DNA of 64,000 bases, taken from assembly GCA_964425105.1 (NCBI GenBank), contig CAYRLE010000001.1:62001-126000 (forward strand), in the 5' to 3' direction. A program made the translations under genes and the position numbers. The notes below the pieces were generated by a model. It was given only the letters and a program-made list of their open reading frames with translations. It was not told the origin of the DNA and did not search any database. Source of the DNA: S012-109 sp964425105 (GTDB lineage: Bacteria; Pseudomonadota; Gammaproteobacteria; SZUA-140). Below, in pieces: positions 27,401-35,572 of the stretch (position 1 is the first letter of the stretch; each line of letters starts with the position of its first letter).

Positions 27401-27895
27401 CGCCTGTCCATCAATCTCTCGGGGCGGCAGTTTTTCGATCCCGGCCTGAAAATGCAGTTGGACCTGTTGTTGAGGAAGTCAGGTTTGGAACCACATGTCC
27501 TGGAGCTGGAGATCACGGAAACCGTGCTCATGCAGAACGACCGGGCCACGCGTGAGAACCTCGGTGCCTTGCAGGAACTGGGGCTGCGCCTGTCCATCGA
27601 TGACTTTGGTACCGGCTACTCCTCACTCAGTTATTTGAAGCGCTTTCCTATCGATACCCTGAAAATCGATCGCTCTTTTATTCGTGATCTCACCATCGAC
27701 CCCGATGATGCCGCCATTGTGTCGGCCATTATCGTGATGGCCCACAGCCTCAAGCTGGAGGTTATTGCCGAAGGCGTGGAGACCCGGGAACAGCTGGATT
27801 TTCTGAGAGCGAAGCAGTGCGATGCCATGCAGGGCTATCTGTTCAGCAAGCCGGTGAGTACCCAGGAACTGGGGCGCCTGCTGGACTTGGAGTGA
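24494..27895 (+). CDS. Multi-sensor diguanylate cyclase/phosphodiesterase (GAF-PAS-GAF-PAS-PAS-GGDEF-EAL)
   Basis: 1133 residues, no membrane segment. Order: GAF (about 12-160), PAS (about 190-305, ending GTIQDITERKEVE), GAF (about 320-475), a degenerate PAS-like part with four Cys (about 485-575), PAS (about 590-700), GGDEF (about 705-865) and EAL (about 885-1125). The cyclase motif RFGGDEF is intact with an inhibitory RxxD site (REGD) five residues before it. The EAL motif reads ESL, with DDFGTGYSSL and EVIAEGVET preserved. It should make or degrade cyclic di-GMP in response to cytosolic ligands. Monocistronic. Confidence 0.92.
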   Translation: MAKFNDQTLIALISDFQSQFTTAADAHSLFSGILDHFLRLTGSEFGFIAEVLQRDTGESYLQTRAITDISWNEESRKIFDRSVNQGLEFSNLDTLYGRVVSSAQAVFSNVLADPRRSGLPPGHPPLNAFAGLPFFCGERLVGMVALANRPGGYEEDLGEQLRPLLDTCAILIEAGKGRLLLNSQRQLFEAQRLAHLGNWELDLVSGELHWSDEVYRIFGYQPGEFAASYEAFLEAVHPEDRERVNKAYTESVANRTSYDIEHRLLLRDGTLKYVNERCQTFYDDDGRPLRSIGTIQDITERKEVENALHHEITQRNRIERALQEVAAAVSSSTGTEFFRMLVRQLTRVLDADIALIGEVCGEAFERVETVAACVDGEIVENFSYSLSATPCRKVAEQGVCFYPENIRDLFPDDYLLMEMNVESYLGAPLLDMEGHVLGLVVVMKCAPMKDRQPTESILRIFAARIAAELQHKKTLEKIRGLETFPAENPGPVLRIRGDGVILYANQGSRPLLEHWGCQKGQTVPVAFLRKCISCLAENCPLELDLAFGEHEYSLLLAPNIENYHVNVYGRDISERRQAQAQMVKLSSALEQIADSVIITNRQGVIEYVNPAFEATTGYSREEAIGNKPSLVKSGRHGPEFYQQLWRTILRGEIYRDMFINRKKDGALYYEEKTITPLKDSAGGISHFVSTGKDITRRMEAEERLHHLAYHDMLTNLPNRALFMDRIEHAMSRRRGGTQRLALLFLDLDRFKNINDTLGHDVGDRLLQTIALRIMQCVREGDTVARFGGDEFAILLEDVASSDAVGQVARKFIEVIEKPIEVEGHELFATASIGISFFPDDADNANILLKNADTAMYRAKDTGRNTYQFYSREMGTKAFERLSLETSLRHALDRGEFLLHYQPQIDIQSGRIIGVESLIRWQHPELGLVQPLKFIPLLEETGLIVPVGEWILETACEQLKSWHEVHGVLPRLSINLSGRQFFDPGLKMQLDLLLRKSGLEPHVLELEITETVLMQNDRATRENLGALQELGLRLSIDDFGTGYSSLSYLKRFPIDTLKIDRSFIRDLTIDPDDAAIVSAIIVMAHSLKLEVIAEGVETREQLDFLRAKQCDAMQGYLFSKPVSTQELGRLLDLE

Positions 27896-27996
27896 CATGG
27901 CATCCAATTGTTGCCAAAGCAGAACGGGGCAATGTCCATTTTCAGCTTGACTTGCGCTATCATGACAGCAGGCATACACAGAGAGGGAGGTTCCTG

Positions 27997-28245
27997 ATGA
28001 CCATTGCACACAAGCCACCATATGTGGGTTCACCAGATCCGGAGTTGAAGACCTCTCCCATCGTAGAGGCCAGCGATGAGGCCGCCGATGAGATCATGCC
28101 GGAACTGGAGAACTATCCGGTGTGCTATTTCAACAATGTCAGCTACCAGAACGGTACCTATGTCTGCAGCGGCAGCGGGGAACTGCTGCGTTGCGAGAGA
28201 GGCGTGTGGGTTCAGGCTGGAAGCTGCGATCCCGACAACCCTTAA
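27997..28245 (+). CDS. Small cysteine-containing protein, DUF1496-like
   Basis: 82 residues from ATG 27997 with a strong GAGAGGGAGG site. The C-terminal half has four spaced cysteines (YPVCYFNN, YVCSGSGELLRC, GSC) and GVW, a pattern like the small DUF1496 family. The N-terminal half is acidic and Pro-rich without a signal peptide. It follows the GGDEF/EAL gene by 101 nt. The function is unknown, and metal or disulfide chemistry is only suggested by the Cys spacing. Confidence 0.65.
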   Translation: MTIAHKPPYVGSPDPELKTSPIVEASDEAADEIMPELENYPVCYFNNVSYQNGTYVCSGSGELLRCERGVWVQAGSCDPDNP

Positions 28246-28600
28246 ACCATGCCTTGTTGACCATCTTAGGCTGAGGCAGCCCGCCCAGCCCCGAAAAAAT
28301 TCATCATGAATAGGCCTCATCGCTCGCCAGCCTGGTGGTGGGCGCGAGGCGGTCATGTCAGAATTCTTTACGACCAGAGTACCTTCAGAAGGCACATGCT
28401 GGTCCTCCGCAATATATAGATATCCCCCTGGAACATATATAGATTTATCTCATGTCTATGGGGGGCGCATGGCTTTACGCCTGACTTTTATTGTCAGGAT
28501 TTCTTACACTACACTGAATTTGCTCCTCATTACGCCCCGGGGCTACCCCTGATCGTGTTAAATTTAACTACAATATCAAGAAGTTATAGTGTTCTTTGAT
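28246..28600. other. Gene-free AT-rich stretch before the PEP-CTERM gene
   Basis: No convincing reading frame or RNA gene is seen. ATATATAGAT-like sequence occurs twice around 28410-28450. The sigma-54-type promoter of the downstream gene begins just after this stretch. Confidence 0.5.
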
Positions 28601-28604
28601 GTGT

Positions 28605-28621
28605 GCGGTGTATATCTTGCA
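28605..28621 (+). promoter_or_regulatory. Sigma-54-type (-24/-12) promoter
   Basis: GG at 28607-28608 and GC at 28619-28620 are separated by exactly 10 bases, and the -12 half reads TTGCA as in the consensus; the -24 half (CGGTG) is weaker. It lies 84 nt before the ATG of the PEP-CTERM gene. PEP-CTERM proteins are known to be controlled through a PrsK-PrsR sigma-54 system in several bacteria, which agrees with the location. Confidence 0.55.
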
Positions 28622-28704
28622 CTAAGTTACGAGGTGGAGAGGATATTTGTGTAAGAAATATTCATTTGAATTACTAACTTATATAACGGAAGGGGCACTG
28701 AACA

Positions 28705-29712
28705 ATGAAAACAAAACGAGGATTATTCACAGGCTCGCTGTTGGCCGGACTGGCCTCCATGGTGTTGCTGGCACTGGCGGGGACCGCGCAGGCCGTTCCA
28801 TTTCAGACGGGGGACGTATTTGCTGCTGTGGCTAATGGGCAAGTGCAGCACTGGCGCGCCGGCAGCGGTCTGCTGGCCACTTACAGCGATGGTCAGGGCG
28901 GGTTCACCACCGGCATGGCCTTCGACTCCACGGGCAATCTTTACATGACCAACTTTAGCAACAGCAACATCAGCAAATTCGACAACAACGGCAATTTCCT
29001 CGGCACCTGGGCGAGCAACGATAGCTTTTCTTCCAATGAATCCATCTTGTTCGATGCCTCAGGAAATGCCTATATTGGCCAAGCGAGTGGAACGAAGGAC
29101 ATCATCAAGCGCGCCGCGGACGGAACCTTCATCGCGCGCTATGATGTCGCCACTGAGAGTGTTGGATCAGATTGGATCGACCTGGCCGCGGACCAGAAAA
29201 CTATGTATTACACCTCGGAGGGGCGCAGGATCATGCGCTATGACGTTGCGGCCGATACCCAGCTTGCCGACTTTGCCACCCTGTCAGGATCAGGAAACGC
29301 CTTTGCCTTGCGCTTGCTGGGGGATGGTGGCCTGCTGGTAGCGGACAAAAGCAACATCAAGCGGCTGGACAGTACGGGGGCCGTCACCCAGACCTATGAT
29401 GTCACCGGCCAGGATAGCTGGTTCTCGCTGAACCTGGATCCGGATAATGCCACTTTCTGGAGCGGTGACTTTGGCACTGGCAAGCTCTTCCAGTTCAATA
29501 TCGCAAGTGGCGCGCTGCTGAATACCTTCGATACTGGTACCGGAAGCAGGCGTCTGTTCGGTGTTGCTGTGTTCGGTGAAATCACCCAAGGTGGCGGCGG
29601 CGGCGGGGGCGGCACGGTGCCCGAGCCTGCCACGCTGCTGTTGTTTGGCCTGGGTCTTCTGGGACTTGCCTTTGCAAATGCAAAAAGGAATGCTCATACC
29701 ATGAGTGCATAA
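28705..29712 (+). CDS. Secreted PEP-CTERM protein with propeller-like repeats
   Basis: 335 residues. A signal peptide ends AGTAQA. About 250 residues of NHL/SMP-30-like repeats follow (GMAFDSTGNLYMTNF, SILFDASGNAYIGQ, LNLDPDNATFWSGDF), consistent with a beta-propeller. Next come a run of seven Gly and the sorting signal VPEPATLLLFGLGLLGLAFAN, then a basic tail (cited in parts: VPEP, hydrophobic helix, NAKRN). Such proteins are cleaved and anchored or released by exosortase (XrtA type), which is not in this window. AAGGGG precedes the ATG. Confidence 0.9.
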   Translation: MKTKRGLFTGSLLAGLASMVLLALAGTAQAVPFQTGDVFAAVANGQVQHWRAGSGLLATYSDGQGGFTTGMAFDSTGNLYMTNFSNSNISKFDNNGNFLGTWASNDSFSSNESILFDASGNAYIGQASGTKDIIKRAADGTFIARYDVATESVGSDWIDLAADQKTMYYTSEGRRIMRYDVAADTQLADFATLSGSGNAFALRLLGDGGLLVADKSNIKRLDSTGAVTQTYDVTGQDSWFSLNLDPDNATFWSGDFGTGKLFQFNIASGALLNTFDTGTGSRRLFGVAVFGEITQGGGGGGGGTVPEPATLLLFGLGLLGLAFANAKRNAHTMSA

Positions 29713-29735
29713 CCCAATAGCAGTTCAATCAGTGA

Positions 29736-29773
29736 AAAACCCGCCAATTCGGCAAAGGATTGGCGGGTTTTTT
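29736..29773 (+). terminator. Rho-independent terminator of the PEP-CTERM gene
   Basis: AAAACCCGCCAAT (29736-29748) pairs with ATTGGCGGGTTTT (29759-29771) and is followed by more T. This is a strong intrinsic terminator just after the stop, also usable in reverse for the convergent DUF1631 gene. Confidence 0.9.
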
Positions 29774-29830
29774 CCTGTGAAATAAAGGGTATGAGGCTGT
29801 CATTGCTTGGCAGGAGCTCCTCTCTTCTGG

Positions 29831-32248
29831 TCAATGGCAGTTGCTGAGGCCATCGATGAGACTGTTCATGGCCCGATCCACCAGGGGGGTGTCCGCCACC
29901 ACTTCCGCTTTGCCCTTGCGCAGTTCCTCGGCAAATTGATAGAAGGTCAGGTTTCTGGTGTTTTTGCCGTTGCGGTTGGTGAACATATAGATGCCGGTGG
30001 TGGTATTGATCCAGGTGAGTTTTTCCTGTGAGATACTGCCATTTCCTTGGGCAAAGGCGATCCAGGTGCCATTTTCCATCTCCTGGGCCATACGGGTGTA
30101 TTCGTCTTCGATCTCATTCACCATGCCGCCGCCCTGGGTGTTGCTGAGGGTGATTTCCTCCACTTCCAGTGTGCCTTGCTCGATCTGGGCCAGAATCTCC
30201 GCGGCGCGCAACCCTGCCATCTTCTTCATGGCTGCCAGCGCTGTGCCTTCGCCCGGTTCCTGCACCCGCCCCCTGCCGGCGTATGCCATGTCATCTCCGG
30301 GGTTCTCCAGGCTGGAGGAGACCGTCTCGTCTGCACATTGCTCAGGCGGACATTCCTGTGCTTCATCAGTATCGGTCTGTGGCGCAGCAGCTTGTACCGG
30401 AGCCTGACCAACATCAATGTCATCCTGGTATTCTTCGCCTTCCGCAGCAGATATCCGGTTGTTGCGTGAACTGACCGCCTCACTGTGGCAGCGCGCCAGT
30501 CTCGAGAAGAAACGCTCCTTCTCTTCGAGCGGCATTTCAACGAGGTTCATGCCTTGCTGCAGGCTTTCCAGCAGCGAGGGAAGTGCGGCCACCAGCTGTT
30601 TGCGTTCTTCTTGCGTTTTTTTGGGGGCAATACTCCAGATGAGGTTGTCCATGGTCTCGACACCGCTGATCCAGGCATCGCTTTCGTCACCTTCCATGAG
30701 AAAGGTCATCATCAACAGGGTCTTCCAGTGTTCAGAGAGAAATTCCTGCACGATCTCGTTGAGATCGCTCTGCTCGAGACGCGCTCTGACTTCCTCGGCC
30801 GCCTTGAGGCGGGCGCGTTCCAATTGTTCCTGTTCCGCCGCTTCCTGCTGCAGACGTTCCAGGTCTTCGCTGGCCCGCTGTTCCAGTTCTTCCAGGTGGG
30901 CTTCCAATTCTGCCAGCACTTCTGCAAAGATGTCCACATCATCCTCGAACTCACTGATGACCCGCTGCACCAGGCTGTCGGCCGTGAGGTACAGATCCTC
31001 TGCATCTTTGTCTTCACTGAAGCCGATGGCCGCCTGGGAGAGGGTGTCGAGGAACTTGCGTGCCGGATGATTCTTTCGGGAGAAGAAGCTCTTATCCAGC
31101 ATCACCACCTTGAGGATAGGGATCTGCAGCCTGCCGATGACGGCCTGCATGCGGTCCGGAATATTCTTGTCCTCGAGGATGTAGTCGAAGAGCATGGCGA
31201 CAATGTCGATGGTCTGGTCCTGCTCCTGTGCCAGCACACCCAAGACCTGGTGGTCTTTCAGCTGACGCAGCATATTGGTGGTGCCGCTGCCAAGCAGCGA
31301 AACATCGGCACCCGCACTGGCGAGCAATTCCATATCGCCGTGCTGCAGTTGGGTCAGGTTGTTGAGCAGGCGGGTGGCCGGCAACGGCGCTGTGCCGCCA
31401 CTGCTGCCATACACGGCGCCGGGGTTCATGGATTGTCTTTGGGTCAGCAGTTGCTGGATGGTGGCGAAGTGATCCATGTCTTCTGTGTCGCCCTTCATCT
31501 CAGTGGCGACAAACCCTTCATAGTGGTGCGCGCCTGGCGCTCCTGGTGTACGTTGAATGGCGTAGTCGATGCGCGGCAGGATATTGTTCTGGGCCAAGTG
31601 TTCATTGAGTTGCTGGTAGACGTGGCGCAGGTCCGGCACGACAAATTTCTCGAACAATTTGAGAATGATCAGCTTGACCTTGATATCCGTTTCTAGTTCG
31701 TTGCAGGCTTCCTTGAAGGCATTGCAGATGAGCATTGGGTTGAAAGGGTTGGCTTCTTCGGCCAGTTCAGGCTTGTTGAGCAGCAGGCCAACCCGGGTGT
31801 CGAGGGCGAACAACTCCTCCTTGCACAGGTGATGGACCTTGCTCACCATGTTGGTGATGGCCAGCGAGGTTTCCAGGTGATTGTCCTCCACCAGCATCAG
31901 TTCGCCCTCCAGGGGCAGATCTCCCTGCACTGTGTCTGCTGCGGCGGCATCGTTTTCTATGATGCCGATGCAATCTTTCTGAAAACGGTCACTGAATATT
32001 GCCTCCATATCCTTGCGCTTCAAGCGCACTTCTCGCATAGCATCGAAATAGAGGGTCTGCACCACATTGCTTTCTGCCTTTTCAGCAAGTTCGAAAAGGG
32101 CGTCATCCACCTGTCCCATCATTGTCGCCAATGATTTGGACAGCCCCTCTGCCGCCAGCCCACTGCACTCCTGCAGCAGTTTGACAGCCTTGCTGGGTTT
32201 CATGAAACTCTTGATGGGTACAACTTTCGGTATCATTTTGTCAGCCAT
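29831..32248 (-). CDS. DUF1631 protein, first of two paralogues
   Basis: 805 residues from ATG 32248 (GTG 32257 also possible). It matches DUF1631 over its length: FDYILEDKNIPDRMQAVIGRLQIPILKV (part shown), LDKSFFSRKNHPARKFLDTL, a long Glu/Gln-rich coiled coil (about 440-520) and a C-terminal module WIAFAQGNGSISQEKLTWIN resembling a PilZ-like fold. About a third of the sequence is recognisably shared with the 53779 protein. No enzyme activity is established; old thymidine phosphorylase labels for this family are not supported here. Cytosolic. Confidence 0.85.
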   Translation of the reverse strand: MADKMIPKVVPIKSFMKPSKAVKLLQECSGLAAEGLSKSLATMMGQVDDALFELAEKAESNVVQTLYFDAMREVRLKRKDMEAIFSDRFQKDCIGIIENDAAAADTVQGDLPLEGELMLVEDNHLETSLAITNMVSKVHHLCKEELFALDTRVGLLLNKPELAEEANPFNPMLICNAFKEACNELETDIKVKLIILKLFEKFVVPDLRHVYQQLNEHLAQNNILPRIDYAIQRTPGAPGAHHYEGFVATEMKGDTEDMDHFATIQQLLTQRQSMNPGAVYGSSGGTAPLPATRLLNNLTQLQHGDMELLASAGADVSLLGSGTTNMLRQLKDHQVLGVLAQEQDQTIDIVAMLFDYILEDKNIPDRMQAVIGRLQIPILKVVMLDKSFFSRKNHPARKFLDTLSQAAIGFSEDKDAEDLYLTADSLVQRVISEFEDDVDIFAEVLAELEAHLEELEQRASEDLERLQQEAAEQEQLERARLKAAEEVRARLEQSDLNEIVQEFLSEHWKTLLMMTFLMEGDESDAWISGVETMDNLIWSIAPKKTQEERKQLVAALPSLLESLQQGMNLVEMPLEEKERFFSRLARCHSEAVSSRNNRISAAEGEEYQDDIDVGQAPVQAAAPQTDTDEAQECPPEQCADETVSSSLENPGDDMAYAGRGRVQEPGEGTALAAMKKMAGLRAAEILAQIEQGTLEVEEITLSNTQGGGMVNEIEDEYTRMAQEMENGTWIAFAQGNGSISQEKLTWINTTTGIYMFTNRNGKNTRNLTFYQFAEELRKGKAEVVADTPLVDRAMNSLIDGLSNCH

Positions 32249-32459
32249 TTCAACCACCCGTCATATGCGCTTACACTACCGTTATTGGCAGCATCACAAA
32301 TACCATGAGCTGAGCCTCCGGATCTGTGACTGGACTCTCAGATTCGCCCTTGGCAACTTGCGAGATCTTGTGTTCGGGACATCTGTCAACAAGGTGTATG
32401 CAGTTCGTTGTTGTTGTTATGAGTGACAGGTGAGGTCAGCCAACGAGGAGGGGACCGCC

Positions 32460-33488
32460 ATGTTGACCATCAATGGGGCCATGGGCGAGGGCGGTGGCCA
32501 GATCCTGCGCACTGCGTTGGCCCTGTCCCTTTGTCTGAAGCGCCCCTTTGTCATGATCAACATCCGCCAGGCCAGAGAGAGGCCGGGGCTGATGCGCCAG
32601 CATCTGGCGGCGGTCAAGGCCGCCGCGGCAGTGGGCCGGGCGCATGTGAATGGCGCTGCGCTGGGTTCCCGGCGCCTGGTTTTCGAGCCCACCGCAATCC
32701 ATGCCGGCGATTATCGCTTCGACATCGGTTCCGCTGGCAGCACCACCCTGGTGCTGCAGACCATTTTGCCGGCGTTGCTTCAGGGGTGCCAGATATCACG
32801 GGTGGTGTTGGAGGGGGGGACCCATAATCCACTGGCGCCTCCCTATGACTTTCTGGCTAATGCTTTCCTGCCGCTGCTGCACAGGATGGGGGCTCAGGTG
32901 TCACTGCGTCTCCTGCGCCCTGGCTTCTACCCTGCCGGTGGTGGCTGCATCGAAGCCGTCATCGAGCCGCAGGCCGCCTGGCGCCCCCTGCGGCTGAAGC
33001 AGCGTGGTGCTGTGCAGGCGATCCAGGCCGAGGTGCTGCTTGCCCGCCTGCCGCGGCACATCGCAAGGCGCGAGTTGGCGGTGCTTGCAGACCGCCTGCC
33101 GCTCAGCAGGAGCCGCATTGTCGCCTACCGGGAGCGGGAGGTCAGTGGTCCCGGCAATGTGGCGGTGGTGACGGTCGCCTGCCAGCAGGTGACGGAAGTC
33201 TTCACCGGTTTCGGCATGCGCGGGGTGAGGGCGGAGGAGGTGGCCGAGGGGGTGGCGGCTGCGGCGCAGCGCTATCTCGAGGCTGGCGTGCCGGTGGGCG
33301 TGCACCTGGCCGATCAGCTGCTGCTGCCAGTGGCGCTGGCTGGCGGCGGCAGCTACTTGACCTTGCGCCCCAGCCGGCACACACTCACCAATATGGAGGT
33401 GTTAGGGAAGTTCATGGAGATCTCCGTCAGCTGTCAACAGCAGGCGCCCGACGCCTTTCTAATCAGCATCGGACATGCCGGTCCATAA
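32460..33488 (+). CDS. rtcA: RNA 3'-terminal phosphate cyclase
   Basis: 342 residues from ATG 32460 after GAGGAGGGGACC. The family landmarks are all present: GGGQILRTALALS, the signature FDIGSAGSTTLVLQTILPAL, GGTHNPLAPPYDFL and the late RPSRHTLTNMEVLGKF with the His that carries AMP. It converts RNA 3'-phosphate to 2',3'-cyclic phosphate with ATP. The usual ligase partner rtcB and regulator rtcR are not in this window. Its end overlaps the polX start by 14 nt. Confidence 0.95.
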   Translation: MLTINGAMGEGGGQILRTALALSLCLKRPFVMINIRQARERPGLMRQHLAAVKAAAAVGRAHVNGAALGSRRLVFEPTAIHAGDYRFDIGSAGSTTLVLQTILPALLQGCQISRVVLEGGTHNPLAPPYDFLANAFLPLLHRMGAQVSLRLLRPGFYPAGGGCIEAVIEPQAAWRPLRLKQRGAVQAIQAEVLLARLPRHIARRELAVLADRLPLSRSRIVAYREREVSGPGNVAVVTVACQQVTEVFTGFGMRGVRAEEVAEGVAAAAQRYLEAGVPVGVHLADQLLLPVALAGGGSYLTLRPSRHTLTNMEVLGKFMEISVSCQQQAPDAFLISIGHAGP

Positions 33489-35202
33489 CGAAGACATCGC
33501 CCGGATCTTTGACGAACTGGCGGATCTGCTGGAGATCGACGACGCCAATCCCTTCCGGGTGCGCGCCTACCGCAATGCTGCCCGCACCATCCGCGGCCTG
33601 GGCCGCGAGGTGGGGGAGATGGTGGCGCGCGGCGACGATCTGACCCGCCTGCCGGCCATAGGCAAGGATCTTGCCGGCAAGATCGAGGAAATCCTCCGCA
33701 GCGGCCGCTGCTCAACTCTGGAGAAGCTCTACAAACGGGTGCCGCCCAGCCTGGAAGCCCTGCTGGCCATCCCCGGCCTGGGTCCCAAACGGGTCAAGGT
33801 GCTCTATCGCGAACTGGGCATCCGCACCCTGGAACAGCTGGAGCAGGCCGCCCGCCAGGGACGGCTGGATGAGTTGCCCGGCTTCGGCCCCAAGACCCAG
33901 CGTCATATTCTGGAAGTCATTGCCGCTCAGCGCACCAGCGAGCGGCGCTTTCTGCTCAGCGTCGCACGCCAGTATGCCGAACCGCTGGTGAGCTGGCTGC
34001 AGGCGTCCGGGGTGGTGGACGACATCGAGGTGGCCGGCAGTTATCGCCGCGGCCGGGAGACAGTGGGCGATCTGGACATCCTGGTGACCACGGAGGAGCC
34101 GGAGGTCGTGATGGAGCATTTCACCGCCTATGATGAAGTCAGCGCAGTGGTGTCCCGCGGCACCACCCGCGCCACCGTGATTCTGCGCTGCGGCCTGCAG
34201 GTGGATCTGCGGGTGGTGGAGAGCGCCTCCTTAGGTGCGGCCCTACAGTATTTCACCGGCAGCAAGGCTCACAACATCGAGGTGCGGCGCCTGGCCCAGC
34301 AGCGGCGCCTTAAGATCAATGAATATGGGGTGTTCCGCGGAGATAAGCGGGTGGCCGGCAAGACCGAGGCCTCGGTATACCGGGCGGTGGGTCTGCCCTG
34401 GATTCCTCCGGAACTGCGGGAGGGGCGGGGCGAGATCGAGGCCGCCCGTAAACGGCGTCTGCCGCGGTTGCTGGAACTGGCGGACCTGCAAGGCGACCTG
34501 CATACCCATTCCACCGCCAGCGATGGCCATGACACCCTGGAGGCCATGGCGCTGGCGGCCCGCCAGGCAGGGCTAAGCTACATCGCCAACACCGAGCATT
34601 CCAGCCGCCTGACAGTGGCCAAGGGCCTGGACGAGAAGCGCCTTCATGAACAGCTGGCGCTCATCGAGCGGCTCAATGGCCAACTCAAGGGTATCACCAT
34701 CCTCAAGGGCATCGAGGTGGACATCCTGGAAGACGGCAGCCTGGACATGCCGGATCGTATCCTGGCGCAACTGGATCTGGTGGTGGCGGCGGTGCACAGT
34801 CACTTCGGCCTGTCGCGGCGCAAACAGACGCGGCGCATCCTGCGCGCCATGGAGCACCGCTATTTCACCATTTTGGCGCATCCCAGCGGTCGCCTGCTGC
34901 TGGAAAGAGATGCCTATGAGGTGGATCTGGAGCAGGTGATCCGCCAGGCGGCCCAACGCGACTGCTTTCTGGAGATCAATGCCCAGCCCCGGCGCCTGGA
35001 TCTGAACGACGTCTATTGCCAGATGGCCCGCGATGAGGGGGTGCTGCTGGCCGTCAACAGCGACGGTCACAGTAGCGGGCAGTTTGCCAATCTCCGCTAT
35101 GGCATCCTCCAGGCGCGCCGCGGCTGGCTGGAGGAGCGCCATATCGTCAACACCCGGCCATTGAGAAACCTTAAAAAGTTAATTGCTAAAACAATGGGAT
35201 AA
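33475..35202 (+). CDS. polX: DNA polymerase/3'-5' exonuclease PolX
   Basis: 575 residues. Order: helix-hairpin-helix N-terminal part (LPAIGKDLAGKIEEIL; IPGLGPKRVKVLY; LPGFGPKTQRHIL), family X palm with GSYRRGRETVGDLDILV and the third Asp in QVDLRV, then a PHP domain (about 335-575) beginning DLHTHSTASDG with the usual metal His/Asp set (NTEHS, VHSHF, LAHPSGR, NSDGHS). It fills short gaps and has exonuclease or AP-endonuclease activity in base excision repair. Translationally overlaps rtcA, tying RNA end modification to DNA repair on one transcript. Confidence 0.95.
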   Translation: MPVHNEDIARIFDELADLLEIDDANPFRVRAYRNAARTIRGLGREVGEMVARGDDLTRLPAIGKDLAGKIEEILRSGRCSTLEKLYKRVPPSLEALLAIPGLGPKRVKVLYRELGIRTLEQLEQAARQGRLDELPGFGPKTQRHILEVIAAQRTSERRFLLSVARQYAEPLVSWLQASGVVDDIEVAGSYRRGRETVGDLDILVTTEEPEVVMEHFTAYDEVSAVVSRGTTRATVILRCGLQVDLRVVESASLGAALQYFTGSKAHNIEVRRLAQQRRLKINEYGVFRGDKRVAGKTEASVYRAVGLPWIPPELREGRGEIEAARKRRLPRLLELADLQGDLHTHSTASDGHDTLEAMALAARQAGLSYIANTEHSSRLTVAKGLDEKRLHEQLALIERLNGQLKGITILKGIEVDILEDGSLDMPDRILAQLDLVVAAVHSHFGLSRRKQTRRILRAMEHRYFTILAHPSGRLLLERDAYEVDLEQVIRQAAQRDCFLEINAQPRRLDLNDVYCQMARDEGVLLAVNSDGHSSGQFANLRYGILQARRGWLEERHIVNTRPLRNLKKLIAKTMG

Positions 35203-35313
35203 GGTTTATTCTTCGTGAAGTATCGAGATGCCGGCGCAGGTTTTTTCCTGAGGTCACGAAAACCGCCCCAAGTGCCGATAAATATCCTGTCAGAATTCCG
35301 GAGGCCATCAGCA

Positions 35314-35508
35314 ATGAAGAAAACCGAGACCGTGCCCGATCACCTTCTCGTTCCGGACCGGCGCGGCAGCAAGCGCGAGCGTCGCCTGCGCAACGAGCGG
35401 CGGGAGAGTATTCGCTGGGAATTGGACAAGAGTGATCGCCGCCAGATGCGGCAGGATCGCCGCAAATCGGTGCGTAGCCCCTGGGATGGCCGCCATCGGC
35501 CGCCTTGA
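35314..35508 (+). CDS. Small highly basic protein
   Basis: 64 residues from ATG 35314 with CCGGAGG upstream. Over a third of the residues are Arg or Lys, arranged as DRRGSKRERRLRNERRES and KSDRRQMRQDRRKS, with a DRR-x(n) repeat. It should be a nucleic-acid binding or RNA/ribosome-associated peptide, but the family is not recognised. It follows polX by 111 nt and ends in a hairpin. Confidence 0.65.
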   Translation: MKKTETVPDHLLVPDRRGSKRERRLRNERRESIRWELDKSDRRQMRQDRRKSVRSPWDGRHRPP

Positions 35509-35521
35509 CAGGCGGTTTTTA
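35498..35521 (+). terminator. Hairpin with T-run after the small basic protein gene
   Basis: GCCGCC and GGCGGT around a short TTGACA loop, followed by TTTTAT. A modest intrinsic terminator overlapping the end of the coding region. Confidence 0.5.
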
Positions 35522-35572
35522 TCCTACAATACTCAGCAAGTCATCAAGGGGGGATCAGTCAGTAAGCCGCAT

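Noticed and set aside
29591..29620. Gly codon run in the PEP-CTERM gene as a possible tandem repeat or slippage error
   Set aside because: Gly-rich linkers before the VPEP signal are normal in this family and the frame stays open.
30485..31696. Frame opposite the first DUF1631 gene
   Set aside because: Shadow of a clearly conserved protein on the other strand.
32246..32459. Search for a sigma-54 promoter of rtcA, as in E. coli
   Set aside because: No GG-N10-GC pair with flanking consensus was found in the intergenic region.
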